DNA of 64,000 nucleotides, from NCBI GenBank assembly GCA_035539135.1, contig DATLJD010000014.1, forward strand, positions 558,001 to 622,000, read 5' to 3'. A program made the position numbers and the translations under genes. The stretch's first letter is position 1. Every line of letters starts with the position of its first letter. The DNA comes from JABFWF01 sp035539135. GTDB taxonomy: Bacteria > Pseudomonadota > Gammaproteobacteria > Xanthomonadales > Xanthomonadaceae. Under the pieces are notes generated by a model. The model saw nothing but the letters and a program-made list of their open reading frames with translations, ran no database searches and was not told the DNA's origin. Positions 9,311 through 17,370 of the stretch are shown here, piece after piece.

Positions 9311-9341
9311 GAAGCCCGCCCCTGGCGGGCTTCGTCGTTTG
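9311..9341 (+). terminator. Probable rho-independent terminator
   Basis: A perfect 10 bp stem GAAGCCCGCC / GGCGGGCTTC with a three-base loop (9311-9333) is followed by GTCGTTTG. The T tract is poor but the position, just after the second lipoprotein gene, fits a terminator. Confidence 0.65.
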
Positions 9342-9407
9342 CGCGGCGCGAGCGCCGCGGACGCATCCCGTATCCTGTGCCGTCGTCGCCGCCTTCACCC
9401 CGTCTCC

Positions 9408-11015
9408 ATGCCCGCACTCCGCTCGCAAGTCGACCCGCGTTCGCAGGATTTCCAGGACAACGCGGCCTGGCACCGTTCCCTGGTCGCCGAACTCGATGCC
9501 CGCCTCGCCCGCGCGGCCGAGGGCGGCGGGGCGAAGGCGCGCGAGAAGCACGTCGCGCGCGGCAAGCTGCTGGTGCGCGACCGCATCGCCGCCCTGCTCG
9601 ACCCGGGCTCGCCGTTCCTCGAACTGTCGCCGCTCGCCGCCGAAGGCATGTACGACGACGCCGCGCCCGCGGCCGGCATCGTCACCGGCATCGGCCGGGT
9701 CATGGGCCAGGAAGTCGTGGTCGTGGCCAACGACGCCACGGTCAAGGGCGGCACCTACTTCCCGATCACGGTCAAGAAGCACCTGCGCGCGCAGGAAGTC
9801 GCGCGCGAGAACCGCCTGCCGTGCATCTATCTGGTCGATTCGGGCGGCGCCTTCCTGCCGCTGCAGGACGAGGTGTTCCCGGACAGGGAGCACTTCGGCC
9901 GGATCTTCTACAACCAGGCGCGGCTGAGCGCCGAGAACATCCCGCAGGTCGCGGTGGTGATGGGCTCGTGCACCGCCGGCGGCGCCTACGTGCCGGCGAT
10001 GTGCGACGAGTCGGTGATCGTGCGCGAGCAGGGCACGATCTTCCTCGGCGGCCCGCCGCTGGTGAAGGCCGCGACCGGCGAAGTGGTGGATGCCGAGGCG
10101 CTGGGCGGCGCCGAGGTGCACACCGCCGTGTCCGGCGTCGCCGACCACTTCGCCGAGGACGACCGCCACGCGCTGCAGATCGCGCGCGACATCGCCGCGC
10201 ACTTCAACCGCCGCAAGGCGCTGCCGGTCGCCGCGCAGCCGGCGCGCGAGCCGCTCTACCCGGCCGAGGAGCTGTACGGCATCGTGCCGAAGGACGCGCG
10301 CCGGCCATTCGACATCCGCGAGGTGATCGCGCGCATCGTCGACGGCAGCGAGTTCCAGGAGTTCAAGGCGCGCTACGGCAAGACCCTGGTGTGCGGCTTC
10401 GCCCACCTGCACGGCTACCCGGTCGGCATCGTCGCCAACAACGGCATCCTGTTCTCGGAGAGCGCGCTCAAGGGCGCGCACTTCATCGAGCTGTGCGACC
10501 AGCGCGGCATTTCGCTGGTGTTCCTGCAGAACATCACCGGCTTCATGGTCGGCCGCAAGTACGAGAACGCCGGCATCGCCAAGGATGGCGCCAAGATGGT
10601 CACCGCGGTCGCCTGCGCCTCGGTGCCGAAGTTCACCGTGGTGATCGGCGGCAGCTTCGGCGCCGGCAACTACGCGATGTGCGGGCGCGCCTACGGCGGC
10701 CGCTTCCTGTGGATGTGGCCGAACGCGCGGATCAGCGTGATGGGCGGCGAGCAGGCGGCGAGCGTGCTGGCGACGGTGCGCCGCGACGGCATCGAGGCCA
10801 AGGGGGGTGCGTGGAGTGCCGCCGAGGAGGAGGCGTTCAAGGCGCCGATCCGCGAGCAGTATGAGTCCCAGGGCAGCCCGTGGTACGCCACCGCGCGATT
10901 GTGGGACGACGGCATCATCGACCCGGCGGACACCCGCCGCGTGCTGGGGCTGGGGCTGTCGGCGGCGCTGAACGCGCCGATCGAGCGCGGGCGCTTCGGC
11001 GTGTTCCGGATGTAG
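9408..11015 (+). CDS. Acyl-CoA carboxylase, carboxyltransferase (beta) subunit, methylcrotonyl-CoA type
   Basis: A 535-residue biotin-dependent carboxyltransferase. Length and motifs fit the beta subunit of 3-methylcrotonyl-CoA carboxylase (leucine breakdown): the N-terminal REKHVARGKLLVRDRI, VDSGGAFLPLQDEVF, MGSCTAGGAYVPAM, and later GFMVGRKYENAGIAKDGAK and GGSFGAGNYAMCGRAY, which build the two crotonase-like halves and their oxyanion holes. The ATG at 9408 starts MPALRSQVDPRS. The enzyme needs a biotin-carrying alpha subunit. None is encoded nearby, unlike the usual liu/mcc clusters, so the partner must lie elsewhere. Propionyl- or geranyl-CoA specificity is less likely but not excluded. 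Confidence 0.9.
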   Translation: MPALRSQVDPRSQDFQDNAAWHRSLVAELDARLARAAEGGGAKAREKHVARGKLLVRDRIAALLDPGSPFLELSPLAAEGMYDDAAPAAGIVTGIGRVMGQEVVVVANDATVKGGTYFPITVKKHLRAQEVARENRLPCIYLVDSGGAFLPLQDEVFPDREHFGRIFYNQARLSAENIPQVAVVMGSCTAGGAYVPAMCDESVIVREQGTIFLGGPPLVKAATGEVVDAEALGGAEVHTAVSGVADHFAEDDRHALQIARDIAAHFNRRKALPVAAQPAREPLYPAEELYGIVPKDARRPFDIREVIARIVDGSEFQEFKARYGKTLVCGFAHLHGYPVGIVANNGILFSESALKGAHFIELCDQRGISLVFLQNITGFMVGRKYENAGIAKDGAKMVTAVACASVPKFTVVIGGSFGAGNYAMCGRAYGGRFLWMWPNARISVMGGEQAASVLATVRRDGIEAKGGAWSAAEEEAFKAPIREQYESQGSPWYATARLWDDGIIDPADTRRVLGLGLSAALNAPIERGRFGVFRM

Positions 11016-11132
11016 CGACGCCCCGGAATCGTCCCTCCGCACTGCTTCCCCGGTCACAGCACCGCCCCGGCGGGCGCGTGCTAGGCTCGATGGTCCAGGG
11101 GGGCTCCACCGCACACGCAGCAGAGGAAAACC

Positions 11133-11648
11133 ATGGCGATCTTCACTCCGCAGAGCACGGCCAAAAAGGAAGCGGCCTCCTTCACCCCCGACCCGCCGCC
11201 CTTCCGCGAGACGCCGGCCAACGCGGACGCGATGCCGGCGCCCGCCGCCGTGCCCGCCGCCCGCGCCGAGGCGCAGGCCAAGGAATCGCTGATCGCCTCC
11301 GACCTCACCATCGAGGGCAAGATCGAAGGCGCCGGCCACGTCCGCATCGCCGGCCGCTTCAAGGGCGACGTCAACGTGCAGGGCGACCTCACCCTCGACG
11401 CCGGCGCCAAGCTCACCGGTTCGGTGCGCGCGCGGAAGGTGGTGATCGCCGGCGAGATGGAAGGCAACGTCGACGGCGCCCAGCGGGTCGAACTGCAGCA
11501 GGGCGGCATCCTGGTCGGCGACGTCAAGGCCGGCACCCTGACCGTCGCCGCCGGCGCGCGCATGCGCGGCCAGGTCGACTTCGGCTGGGACGACAAGGAC
11601 AAGGGCGGGCGCCACACCGCCAGCGCGGAGAGCGCCGGGGCGGCATGA
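11133..11648 (+). CDS. Bactofilin (polymer-forming cytoskeletal protein)
   Basis: A 171-residue bactofilin. A disordered, proline- and alanine-rich N-terminal region (residues 1-50) precedes a right-handed beta-helix domain from about IASDLTIEGKIEGAGHVRIAG, with repeating six-residue strands containing hydrophobic positions and glycines (GDVNVQGD, GSVRARKV, GNVDGAQ). Such proteins form nucleotide-free filaments at the inner membrane and place cell-wall or polar proteins. The start ATG follows AGAGGA. The stop overlaps the next gene's start as ATGA, so a zinc-ribbon protein is made with it. Confidence 0.9.
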   Translation: MAIFTPQSTAKKEAASFTPDPPPFRETPANADAMPAPAAVPAARAEAQAKESLIASDLTIEGKIEGAGHVRIAGRFKGDVNVQGDLTLDAGAKLTGSVRARKVVIAGEMEGNVDGAQRVELQQGGILVGDVKAGTLTVAAGARMRGQVDFGWDDKDKGGRHTASAESAGAA

Positions 11649-12010
11649 ACGCCGCGCGCCAGGGCACGCCGGGCGCGACCCGGCCCTGCCCGCACTGCAA
11701 GGCCGTCATCCTCGAAAGCGCCAGCGTGTGCCCCGCCTGCCGGGGCCACCTGCGCTACGACGAGGCGGCCCTGCAGCGGGCCAAGACGCGGATCGTCCCG
11801 CTCAGCATCGAAGGCACCCTCGCCCGTCCCTCGGGCGAGGCGACCTACGAGTACTCGATGGTGGTCTCGATCAAGGACGAGCGCGGCGAGGAGATCGCCC
11901 GCCAGGTGATCGGCGTCGGCGCGCTGTATCCGGACGAGGAGCGCCGCTTCACCCTGCAGGTGGAGATGACCGAGGCCAGCGGCGCGCGTCCGCCGCGTCG
12001 CCGCCATTGA
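11645..12010 (+). CDS. Zinc-ribbon protein coupled to bactofilin
   Basis: A 121-residue protein with an N-terminal zinc ribbon made by CPHC and CPAC (residues 16-35), followed by a conserved-looking beta-rich part (TRIVPLSIEGTL, YEYSMVVSIKDERGEE, RRFTLQVEMTE). No named enzyme family was recognised. Its ATG overlaps the bactofilin stop, so the two are translated together. A partner or adaptor for the bactofilin filament is a reasonable guess and no more. Confidence 0.8.
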   Translation: MNAARQGTPGATRPCPHCKAVILESASVCPACRGHLRYDEAALQRAKTRIVPLSIEGTLARPSGEATYEYSMVVSIKDERGEEIARQVIGVGALYPDEERRFTLQVEMTEASGARPPRRRH

Positions 12011-12023
12011 GTCGCGCCGCGCG

Positions 12024-12554
12024 ATGAGGAAGCTCGCCGCGCTGCTGCTGATCGCAGTGCTCGCCCTGCTCGGCTATGTCGCCGCCGGGCCGTGGATGAC
12101 CATGCACGCGATCCGCGACGCCCTGCGCGACCACGACGCGGCCGCGCTCGCGCGCCAGGTCGACTTCCCCGCGTTGCGCGGCAGCCTGAAAGGCCAGCTG
12201 GAGGACCGGCTGGCCCGCGCGACCGGGCCGGACTGGCAGGGCAACGCGTTCGGCCGGCTCGGCCTGCTGGTCGCCGGCGGTGGGCTCGACGCCAGCGTCG
12301 ACGCGCTGGTCACGCCGGGCGGCCTGGCCGCGCTGATGGAAGGCCACGCGGTCTGGAACCGCGCGACCGGCCAGCCGGTGACCGCCGCCGAGGGCGCGCC
12401 GGAACCCCTGCACGCGGCGCGCCAGCGCTATGAGTCCCCGTCGCGGTTCACCGCGACCATCCACGACGACGCCGGCCGCCCGCTGGTGTTCGTCCTGCGC
12501 CGCGACGGGCTGCGCTGGAAGCTCGCGGACATCCTGCTGCCTCCACCATCCTGA
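12024..12554 (+). CDS. DUF2939 membrane-anchored protein
   Basis: A 176-residue protein with one N-terminal hydrophobic segment (LAALLLIAVLALLGYVAA) and a periplasmic part. The stretch GPWMTMHAIRDALRDHDAAALARQVDFPALRGSLK is split here only by register and is typical of the DUF2939 family, which is of unknown function. It lies 13 bp after the zinc-ribbon gene on the same strand and probably shares its transcript with the bactofilin. Confidence 0.8.
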   Translation: MRKLAALLLIAVLALLGYVAAGPWMTMHAIRDALRDHDAAALARQVDFPALRGSLKGQLEDRLARATGPDWQGNAFGRLGLLVAGGGLDASVDALVTPGGLAALMEGHAVWNRATGQPVTAAEGAPEPLHAARQRYESPSRFTATIHDDAGRPLVFVLRRDGLRWKLADILLPPPS

Positions 12555-12644
12555 ATGCAGCGCGCGCGTCGAATGCGCGCCACACGCGGCATTTACGGCG
12601 CGCCGCCCATGCTGGCGGTTCCCGCAGCACGGCCACGCCCCCGC

Positions 12645-13706
12645 ATGAGAATCGCCCAGATCGCGCCGCTCTACGAAGCGGTGCCACCCCGCCTGTACGG
12701 CGGCACCGAGCGCATCGTCGCCTACCTCACCGATGCGCTGGTCGATCTGGGGCACGACGTGACCCTGTTCGCCGCCGCCGACGCGCGTACCCACGCGACC
12801 CTGGTGCCGGTGCGCGACCAGTCGATGCGACTCGACCCCGAGCCGCTGAAGTCCGACCTCGCCGCGCACCTGGCGATGCTGCATGAGGTGCGCCGGCGCC
12901 GGCACGAGTTCGACATCCTGCATTTCCACGTCGACCTGCTGCACTTCCCGCTGTTCGAGGAATGCCCGCAACGCACGCTGACCACGCTGCACGGGCGGCT
13001 CGACCTCAAGGACCTCCCCGACACCTACCGCCGCTGGCCGCACTTCCCGCTGGTGTCGATCTCCGACCACCAGCGCCGCCCGCTGCGTTTCGCCAACTGG
13101 ATCGGCACCGTCTACCACGGCCTGCCGGAAACGCCGCACGCCTTCAACCCGCGGCCGCGCGGCGACTATCTCGCCTTCCTCGGCCGGATCTCGCCCGAGA
13201 AACGCCCCGACCGGGCGATCCGCATCGCCCGCGCCGCCGGCCTGCCGCTGAAGATCGCGGCCAAGGTCGACCAGGCCGACCGCGCCTACTTCCACGACGA
13301 GATCCAACCCCTGCTCGCGGATCCGAACGTCGAGTACCTCGGCGAGATCGGCGAGCGCGACAAGCCCGACTTCCTCGGCAACGCGCGCGCCCTGCTGTTC
13401 CCGATCGACTGGCCCGAGCCGTTCGGGCTGGTCATGATCGAGGCGATGGCCTGCGGCACGCCGGTGATCGCGTGGCCGTGCGGCTCCGTGCCCGAAGTGG
13501 TGGACGACGGGCTGACCGGGCGCGTGGTTCAGTCCGAGGAGGAAGCCGCCGCCGCGGTCGCCGAGGTGGCGGGCTTCGACCGCCGGCGCATCCGCGACGT
13601 GTTCGAACGCCGCTTCTCCGCGCGCGCGATGGCGCTGGGCTACGAGGCGTTGTACGGTCAGCTGCTGCAGGCGCCGGAAAGCGCGGGCCGCCTGCGCATG
13701 GCCTGA
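12645..13706 (+). CDS. Group 1 family glycosyltransferase (GT4-type)
   Basis: A 353-residue GT-B fold glycosyltransferase. The N-terminal half begins MRIAQIAPLYEA with the glycine-rich RLYGGTER loop. The C-terminal donor-binding half has LGRISPEKRPDRAI and the E-x7-E type motif in PEPFGLVMIEAMACGTPV, followed by GSVPEVVDDGLTG. The ATG at 12645 aligns with family N-termini; longer in-frame starts at 12555 and 12609 would add an unlikely arginine-rich leader. It overlaps nothing, but the following glucosidase starts 9 bp downstream, so the pair is likely co-transcribed and may build or remodel a glucan or trehalose-type sugar. Confidence 0.88.
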   Translation: MRIAQIAPLYEAVPPRLYGGTERIVAYLTDALVDLGHDVTLFAAADARTHATLVPVRDQSMRLDPEPLKSDLAAHLAMLHEVRRRRHEFDILHFHVDLLHFPLFEECPQRTLTTLHGRLDLKDLPDTYRRWPHFPLVSISDHQRRPLRFANWIGTVYHGLPETPHAFNPRPRGDYLAFLGRISPEKRPDRAIRIARAAGLPLKIAAKVDQADRAYFHDEIQPLLADPNVEYLGEIGERDKPDFLGNARALLFPIDWPEPFGLVMIEAMACGTPVIAWPCGSVPEVVDDGLTGRVVQSEEEAAAAVAEVAGFDRRRIRDVFERRFSARAMALGYEALYGQLLQAPESAGRLRMA

Positions 13707-13715
13707 GGCGTTCCG

Positions 13716-15836
13716 TTGGCCGAGCCCGCCGCCACCGCCGCATCCTTCACCACCCATGTCCTCAAGGATGCGGACAGCTTCCTGGTCGCCAACGCCTACG
13801 GCGACATCCAGGGCCATTCGGACGGCCTGTTCCACGACGACACCCGGCTGCTGTCGCTGTTCCGGCTGCTGATCGCGGGACAACACCCGGAGTTGCTGAG
13901 CTCGGCGGTCACCCGCGACAACGTCTTCTTCGTCTCGCACCTGACCAACCAGCCGCTGCCCGAACTGGGCGCGGCGCCGCTGCAGTCCGGGCTGGTGCAC
14001 ATCGTGCGCACCCGCTTCCTCGGCGGCGACCGGCTGTACGAGCACACCGTCTGCCGCAACTACGGCCAGCGCGCGGTGCGCGTGCCGTTGCGCTTCGAGT
14101 TCGCGGCCGATTTCCGCGACATGTTCGAGGTGCGCGGCTGCGTGCGCGCCGAGCGCGGCGAGGTGCTGGTACCGCGGGTGCGCGACGGCGGCGTGCAGTT
14201 CGCCTACCGCGGCCTGGACGGACGCCTGCGCACCTCGGCGGTGGATTTCTCGCGCCCGCCGGCGGTACTCGACACCCACTGCGCGGAGTTCGAGCTGCAA
14301 CTGCCGCCCGGCGGCAGCGACGAGCTGTTCATCGAGATCGGCTTGCGGCCCGACGCCACGCCCTCGCGCCAGCGCTGGCGCGACGCCGCCGCGCAGGCGC
14401 GCCGGCGCATGCGCAACCGCCAGCGCCGCGGCGCGCGCACGCGCGCGGAAGAGCCGCTGTTCACCGACTGGCTGCAGCGTTCGCGCGCCGACCTCGCCCT
14501 GCTCACCAGCGACCTGCCGACCGGTCCCTACCCCTACGCCGGCATCCCCTGGTTTTCCACGCCCTTCGGCCGCGACGCGGTGATCACGTCGCTGCAGACG
14601 CTGTGGCTCAATCCCGGCATGGCGCGCGGCGTGCTCGCCTTCCTGTCGGCCCACCAGGCCCGGGAGGAGTCGGCGTTCCTCGATTCCGCGCCCGGCAAGA
14701 TCATGCACGAGACGCGCAAGGGCGAGATGTCGGAATTGCGCGAGCTGCCCTTCGGTCTCTATTACGGCGGCGTCGACACCACGCCGCTGTTCGTGATGCT
14801 GGCCGGCGCCTACGCGCGGCGCACCGGCGACCTCGATTTCATCGACGGGCTATGGCCTGCGCTGCAGGCGGCGATCGGCTGGATCGAGCGCGTCTGCGAC
14901 GCCAACCCGGACGGCTTCCTCGACTATGCCCGCGGCGAGCGCAGCGGCCTCGCCAACCAGGGCTGGAAGGACAGCGAGGATTCGGTCTTCCACGCCGACG
15001 GGCGCATCCCCGAGGGACCGATCGCGCTGGTGGAGGTGCAGGGTTACGTGTACGCCGCGCTGCGCGCGATGGCGGGCTTGGCCCTGCGCCGCGGCGAACG
15101 CGAGGACGCCGCGCGCTGGCAGGCGCGCGCGCACGTGCTGCGCGAGGCGGTGGAACGGCGATTCTGGATGCCCGAGCACGGCTTTTACGGGATCGCGATC
15201 GATGGCGAGGGCGCGCTGTGCCGGGTGCGCGCAAGCAATCCGGGCCACCTGCTGTACGTCGGCCTGCCGGAGCCGCAGCGCGCCGCGCTCACCGCGGCGC
15301 AGCTGCTCACGCCCGCCTTCCACTCCGGGTGGGGCATCCGCACGCTGGCCGAGGGCGAGGCGCGCTACAACCCGATGTCCTACCACAACGGTTCGGTGTG
15401 GCCGCACGACACCGCGCTGTGCGCCGCCGGCATCGCCCGCCACGACCGCGACGGGGCGCTGCGGCTGCTGCGTGCGGTGTTCGAAACCGCGACCCATTTC
15501 GAGATGCGCCTGCCGGAGCTGTTCTGCGGCTTCCCGCGCGAGCACGGCGCGATGCCGGTGTCCTACCCGGTCGCGTGCCTGCCGCAGGCCTGGGCCGCCG
15601 GCTCCGGTTTCATGCTGCTGCAGGCCTGCCTCGGCGTGGAGGTGGACGGATGGGCCGGCGAGATCCGGATCGACGATCCGCAGCTGCCAGTGGGCATCGA
15701 CCAGGTCGCGTTGCGCGGACTGGTGGTCGGCGAGCGCCGGCTCGACCTGGTGTTCCGCCGCATCGACGGCCGCATCGTCGCCTGGGGCGAAGGCGAGGAC
15801 GCGGCGGCGGTGCCGTTGCAGGTGCGCAGCGGGTGA
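13716..15836 (+). CDS. Amylo-alpha-1,6-glucosidase-like (glycogen debranching) glycosidase
   Basis: A 706-residue protein with an N-terminal glycogen-debranching beta domain (SFLVANAYGDIQGHSDGLFHDDTRLLS, read in two parts) and a C-terminal (alpha/alpha)6 barrel of the GDE_C type. Barrel signs are GIPWFSTPFGRDAVIT, LANQGWKDSEDSV, NPGHLLYVGL, the catalytic-region HSGWGIRTLAEGEARYNP and MSYHNGSVWPHD. Start: TTG at 13716 with GAGG seven bases upstream; no ATG fits. It probably hydrolyses alpha-1,6 branches or related glucosides in the cytosol. It follows the glycosyltransferase by 9 bp. The gene ends before a long repeat-filled gap. Confidence 0.88.
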   Translation: MAEPAATAASFTTHVLKDADSFLVANAYGDIQGHSDGLFHDDTRLLSLFRLLIAGQHPELLSSAVTRDNVFFVSHLTNQPLPELGAAPLQSGLVHIVRTRFLGGDRLYEHTVCRNYGQRAVRVPLRFEFAADFRDMFEVRGCVRAERGEVLVPRVRDGGVQFAYRGLDGRLRTSAVDFSRPPAVLDTHCAEFELQLPPGGSDELFIEIGLRPDATPSRQRWRDAAAQARRRMRNRQRRGARTRAEEPLFTDWLQRSRADLALLTSDLPTGPYPYAGIPWFSTPFGRDAVITSLQTLWLNPGMARGVLAFLSAHQAREESAFLDSAPGKIMHETRKGEMSELRELPFGLYYGGVDTTPLFVMLAGAYARRTGDLDFIDGLWPALQAAIGWIERVCDANPDGFLDYARGERSGLANQGWKDSEDSVFHADGRIPEGPIALVEVQGYVYAALRAMAGLALRRGEREDAARWQARAHVLREAVERRFWMPEHGFYGIAIDGEGALCRVRASNPGHLLYVGLPEPQRAALTAAQLLTPAFHSGWGIRTLAEGEARYNPMSYHNGSVWPHDTALCAAGIARHDRDGALRLLRAVFETATHFEMRLPELFCGFPREHGAMPVSYPVACLPQAWAAGSGFMLLQACLGVEVDGWAGEIRIDDPQLPVGIDQVALRGLVVGERRLDLVFRRIDGRIVAWGEGEDAAAVPLQVRSG

Positions 15837-15902
15837 GGATCAGCGCCGCGCGCGGGCGCCTGTTTCCTCGCAAGAAGCAAAAGCGTCCCTGGCAAGCGCG
15901 CC

Positions 15903-15998
15903 GGGCGGGAGAGGCAGGCAGGACACGCCGTGAATCCGTCCCTGGAGGCTCGGATGCGCCATCCATGGCGCATACGGTCCTGCCTGCCTCTCCCACCC
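15903..15998 (-). repeat. Family B palindromic element, copy B1
   Basis: Closing stem 15903-15924 with 15977-15998 (22 bp, one imperfect pair that is a G.U wobble on the minus strand). The inside holds a hairpin at 15954-15973 with arms ATGCGCC/GGCGCAT and loop ATGGAT on the minus strand, and a second weaker hairpin, ATCCG...CGGAT, with GGGA in its loop. The minus strand is taken as the sense strand. It forms the left half of a composite with family C copy C1; a GTAG-REP pair lies between them. The rest of the 15,837-16,270 gap has no credible gene. Confidence 0.85.
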
Positions 15999-16028
15999 GA
16001 CGCGCCCCACCGCTTCCGCGATCTGGCT

Positions 16029-16091
16029 GTAGAGCGAAGCCTGCTCCGCTGCTCCGTGGCGGGAAAATCAGCGGAGCAAGCTCCGCTCTAC
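16029..16091. repeat. GTAG-headed REP palindrome, inverted pair
   Basis: A forward copy (16029-16050) begins GTAGAGCG and ends GCTCCGCT; a reverse copy (about 16071-16091) ends CTCTAC. Each can fold as a short GC-rich hairpin headed by GTAG, and together they make a BIME-like inverted pair. GTAG-headed REPs are known from Stenotrophomonas and relatives. The pair sits between the B1 and C1 elements. Confidence 0.8.
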
Positions 16092-16115
16092 GGCAAGCCG
16101 CCAGGAGCTGTCCGA

Positions 16116-16226
16116 GCGCCCGGGAGGACGGGGGTGTTGCGTCAAGCGCGCCATGGATGGCGCGCGCCCGCATCAGGACAGGATGTCCTGCTAAGGGAAA
16201 AGCAATACCCCCGGCCTCCCGGGCGC
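16116..16226 (+). repeat. Family C palindromic element, copy C1
   Basis: Closing stem 16116-16140 with 16202-16226 (one G.T wobble and one A/G mismatch on the plus strand). Inside are hairpin 1 (16146-16165; arms GCGCGCC/GGCGCGC, loop ATGGAT) and hairpin 2 (16174-16190; arms CAGGAC/GTCCTG, loop AGGAT). Unpaired linkers GTCA and CTAAGGGAAAA are shared with the other C copies. Hairpin 2 contains ACAGGATGT, the core of the CsrA/RsmA consensus. Confidence 0.85.
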
Positions 16227-16270
16227 GGGCCGGAAGACCGCGTTGTCGGCCCTGCGAATCCGGGATCCGC

Positions 16271-17197
16271 TTAGCCGCTGTTCGCGACGCCGTGCGGCAC
16301 GTGGCCGGCGGCGACGTGGTCACGGGCGGAGACGATGTTCTGCTCGGAATCGTCGAAGAAGATGTCGGCGCCGAAGGCGTCGAGGAACGGCCCCTTGTCG
16401 CGGCCGCCGAGAAACAGCGCCTCGTCCAGGCGCACGCCCCACTCGCGCAGGGTCAGGATCACCCGCTTGTGCGCGGGCGCCGAGCGCGCGGTGACCAGCG
16501 CGGTGCGGATCGGCGCGTCCTCGCCGGGCGGGAACGCCTTCTGCAGGCGGTGCAGCGCGTCGAGGAAGCCGCGGAACGGCCCACCCGACAGCGCCTCGCC
16601 CGCGCGCAGCCGCTCGTGCTCGGCGAACGCGGCGAGGCCGTCGGTGCGCGACACCCGCTCGGACTCGTCGCCGAAGATCACCGCGTCGCCGTCGAAGGCG
16701 ATCCGCAGCTGGTCGAAGCGGTGGCGCGGCGCCTTCGCCGGCAGGATGGTCGCCGCGGCGACGCCTGCCGCGAGCGCCTTGCGCACGTCCTCGCCATGGG
16801 TGGACAGGAACAGGTCGGCGCCGAACGGGCGGATGTACGGATACGGCGGCGCGCCGTTGCAGAAGGCGGCGCGGCGGATGCCGAGGCCGTGGTGCTCGAT
16901 CGCGTTGAAGATGCGCAGGCCGGTGTCGGCCGAATTGCGCGAAAGCAGGATCACCTCCACCCGCGGCGCCTCCGCAGGCGCGCCCTCGTTCAGCGCCAGC
17001 AGCTTGCGCACCAGCGGGAAGGCGATGCCCGGCGCCAGCAGCTCGTCCTCATGCGTGCGCTGGAACTCGGCGTAGGCCTCCAGCCCCTCGCGCTCGAACA
17101 GCGCGTGGCTGTCCTCCAGGTCGAACAGCGCGCGCGAGGAGATCGCGACGATCAGCGGGTCGACGGGCTCGGCGGCGGGCGGGGGCGTGGCGGGCAT
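16271..17197 (-). CDS. Cytosolic 5'-nucleotidase family protein
   Basis: A 308-residue member of the 5'-nucleotidase family (Pfam PF06189 type), which releases phosphate from nucleoside monophosphates. Recognised stretches are IVAISSRALFDLEDSHALFE, the RTHEDELLAPGIAFPLVRKL region, VILLSRNSADTGLRIFNAI, RIAFDGDAVIFGDESE and FFDDSEQNI, with HAD-like aspartates in FDGDAVIFGDE. The ATG at 17197 starts MPATPPPAAEP; stop TAA at 16271. It converges on the debranching enzyme across a 434 bp repeat-filled gap. Physiological substrate is not known. Confidence 0.88.
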   Translation of the reverse strand: MPATPPPAAEPVDPLIVAISSRALFDLEDSHALFEREGLEAYAEFQRTHEDELLAPGIAFPLVRKLLALNEGAPAEAPRVEVILLSRNSADTGLRIFNAIEHHGLGIRRAAFCNGAPPYPYIRPFGADLFLSTHGEDVRKALAAGVAAATILPAKAPRHRFDQLRIAFDGDAVIFGDESERVSRTDGLAAFAEHERLRAGEALSGGPFRGFLDALHRLQKAFPPGEDAPIRTALVTARSAPAHKRVILTLREWGVRLDEALFLGGRDKGPFLDAFGADIFFDDSEQNIVSARDHVAAGHVPHGVANSG

Positions 17198-17280
17198 GCC
17201 GCCAGTATCGCGCGCCCGGTCTCCGTCGACGAGACGCCGACCGTGCTTCGCCCTACCCCGCCGTCGCCCTTCCCTGTTCC

Positions 17281-17345
17281 GTAGCGCGGAGCTTGCTCCG
17301 CTGCCGCTCGCGTGGGGCCCGTGCAGCGGAGCAAGCTCCGCGCTA
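17281..17345. repeat. GTAG-headed REP palindrome, inverted pair
   Basis: GTAGCGCGGAGCTTGCTCCG (from 17281) is matched by its inverse ending CGCGCTAC at 17345. The two arms can form one long hairpin of about 24 bp with GTAG/CTAC at the base. It lies downstream of the TfoX-N gene and upstream of the 5'-nucleotidase gene, and could act as an RNA-stabilising or terminating structure. Confidence 0.85.
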
Positions 17346-17370
17346 CGGCGCGTGGCCCGCGTGCGGTCGC

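Noticed and set aside
15903..16226. An insertion sequence or MITE with target-site duplication
   Set aside because: No transposase frame, no clear flanking direct repeats, and the internal hairpins covary between copies, which fits a structured element better than simple terminal repeats.
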